The notes below the pieces were generated by a model. That model was not told the DNA's origin. It saw only the letters and a list, made by a program, of their open reading frames with translations, and did not search any database. The translations under genes were made by a program, and so were the position numbers. From Actinomycetota bacterium (GTDB taxonomy: Bacteria; Actinomycetota; Thermoleophilia; Miltoncostaeales; Miltoncostaeaceae), in NCBI GenBank assembly GCA_963169235.1, contig CAUJCX010000047.1:105124-169123 (forward strand): 64,000 bases of DNA. Reading direction: 5' to 3'. Below are positions 63,707 through 64,000 of the stretch, in pieces; within the stretch, counting starts at the first letter, position 1, and each line of letters opens with the position of its first letter.

Positions 63707-64000
63707 ATGCGGGATGTGACGGTGGTGGTGCTGCCCGGCGATGGCATCGGACCCGAGGTGGTGGAGGCGGCCCGCGTGGTCGTCGACCGGGTGGCACCCA
63801 GCGCCGGCCTGGCGATCACGTGGCAGGAGCATCTCCTCGGCGGCATCTCCATCGACGCGCACGGCACGGCGCTCACCGACGACGTGCTCGCCGCCTGCCG
63901 CGCGGCCGAGGCCGTGTTTCTCGGCGCCGTCGGCGGCCCCAAGTGGGACACCACCGACCCCGGCAAGCCGCGGCCCGAGCAGGGCCTGCTGGGCCTGCGT
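63707..64000 (+). CDS. leuB: 3-isopropylmalate dehydrogenase, 3' end cut by the window
   Basis: 98 residues are visible. Signature start VTVVVLPGDGIGPEVVEAARVVVDRV, then HLLGGISIDAHGTALTDDVLAACRAAEAVFLGAVGGPKWD and RPEQGLLGLR, which carries the start of the substrate-binding helix. ATG 63707 has an ACGGAGGG ribosome site; an ATG at 63689 is an unlikely alternative. It completes the leucine pathway encoded by leuACD about 15 kb upstream. Confidence 0.95.
   Translation, partial: MRDVTVVVLPGDGIGPEVVEAARVVVDRVAPSAGLAITWQEHLLGGISIDAHGTALTDDVLAACRAAEAVFLGAVGGPKWDTTDPGKPRPEQGLLGLR

Overview
The window is about 64 kb of very GC-rich DNA (G or C at almost every third codon position, many GTG starts, 4-bp GTGA/ATGA gene overlaps). 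It looks like the chromosome of a high-GC actinobacterium, perhaps a deep-branching class such as Thermoleophilia; the placement is an inference from gene content (actinobacterial-type SerC, GatCAB, APS-type CysH) and promoter style. No prophage, insertion sequence, CRISPR array or rRNA was seen. The content is mostly housekeeping, with one accessory stretch (about 28.6-34.8 kb) and one signalling stretch (about 49.3-56.3 kb).

Layout. 0-9.8 kb: a partial aminotransferase, an MDR oxidoreductase, tRNA-Asn, a family-16-like methyltransferase, two small unknown proteins, oligoendopeptidase F, a PHP phosphoesterase/DUF454/CysH cluster, a SUI1/YciH factor and Ppx/GppA. 9.9-13.3 kb: a 54-residue Cys/His-rich protein, RNase D and an ABC-F ATPase. 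13.4-17.2 kb: a tightly overlapping glycine-betaine/choline-type ABC operon ending in a GFA-domain gene. 17.3-25.4 kb: a zinc-finger rhomboid protease, a RodZ-like protein, an M42 peptidase, a cell-wall hydrolase, a DksA/TraR protein, heme A synthase, a 28-residue membrane peptide and a CopC-CopD-like protein. 25.4-28.6 kb: gatCAB. 28.6-34.8 kb: three type II toxin-antitoxin modules (Phd/YoeB and two VapBC), a divergent MocR/YczE pair, an FAD oxidoreductase and an EcsC-like protein. 36.2-40.5 kb: ilvN-ilvC-serA-serC. 40.8-44.7 kb: DUF2938 (behind a Fur/Zur-like box), DUF488, an ATP-grasp protein and a secreted beta-propeller. 44.9-48.7 kb: a leucine leader peptide followed by leuA-leuC-leuD. 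49.3-56.3 kb: two paralogous dual-GGDEF membrane proteins flanking a radical SAM protein and a SatD/DUF3307-like pair. 56.3-63.4 kb: meso-DAP dehydrogenase, a GH13 alpha-glucosidase and a four-gene sugar ABC operon. The window ends inside leuB.

Functional links. Branched-chain amino acid synthesis is split over three loci (ilvNC, leuACD, leuB). The sugar importer converges on a GH13 enzyme and probably feeds it alpha-glucosides. Sulfur, heme A, copper and osmolyte functions are each represented by one gene or operon.

Most notable signals. (1) A recurring leaderless promoter pattern: a TANNNT hexamer ends 6-9 nt before the start codon of about 20 genes, which I used to fix several starts. (2) The leuA leader: a leaderless 17-codon ORF with tandem Leu codons whose CTC-CTC-CCC stretch can pair either with a local GGGGGAG or with the leuA Shine-Dalgarno, suggesting translational attenuation. 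(3) A SatD-like HTH gene whose -10 box lies in a 17-bp inverted repeat matching at 16 of 17 positions. (4) TM-GGDEF-TM-GGDEF proteins with four GGEEF active sites and four RxxD inhibitory sites across the pair. (5) Several palindromic operators, including a 20-bp perfect palindrome at a vapB start.
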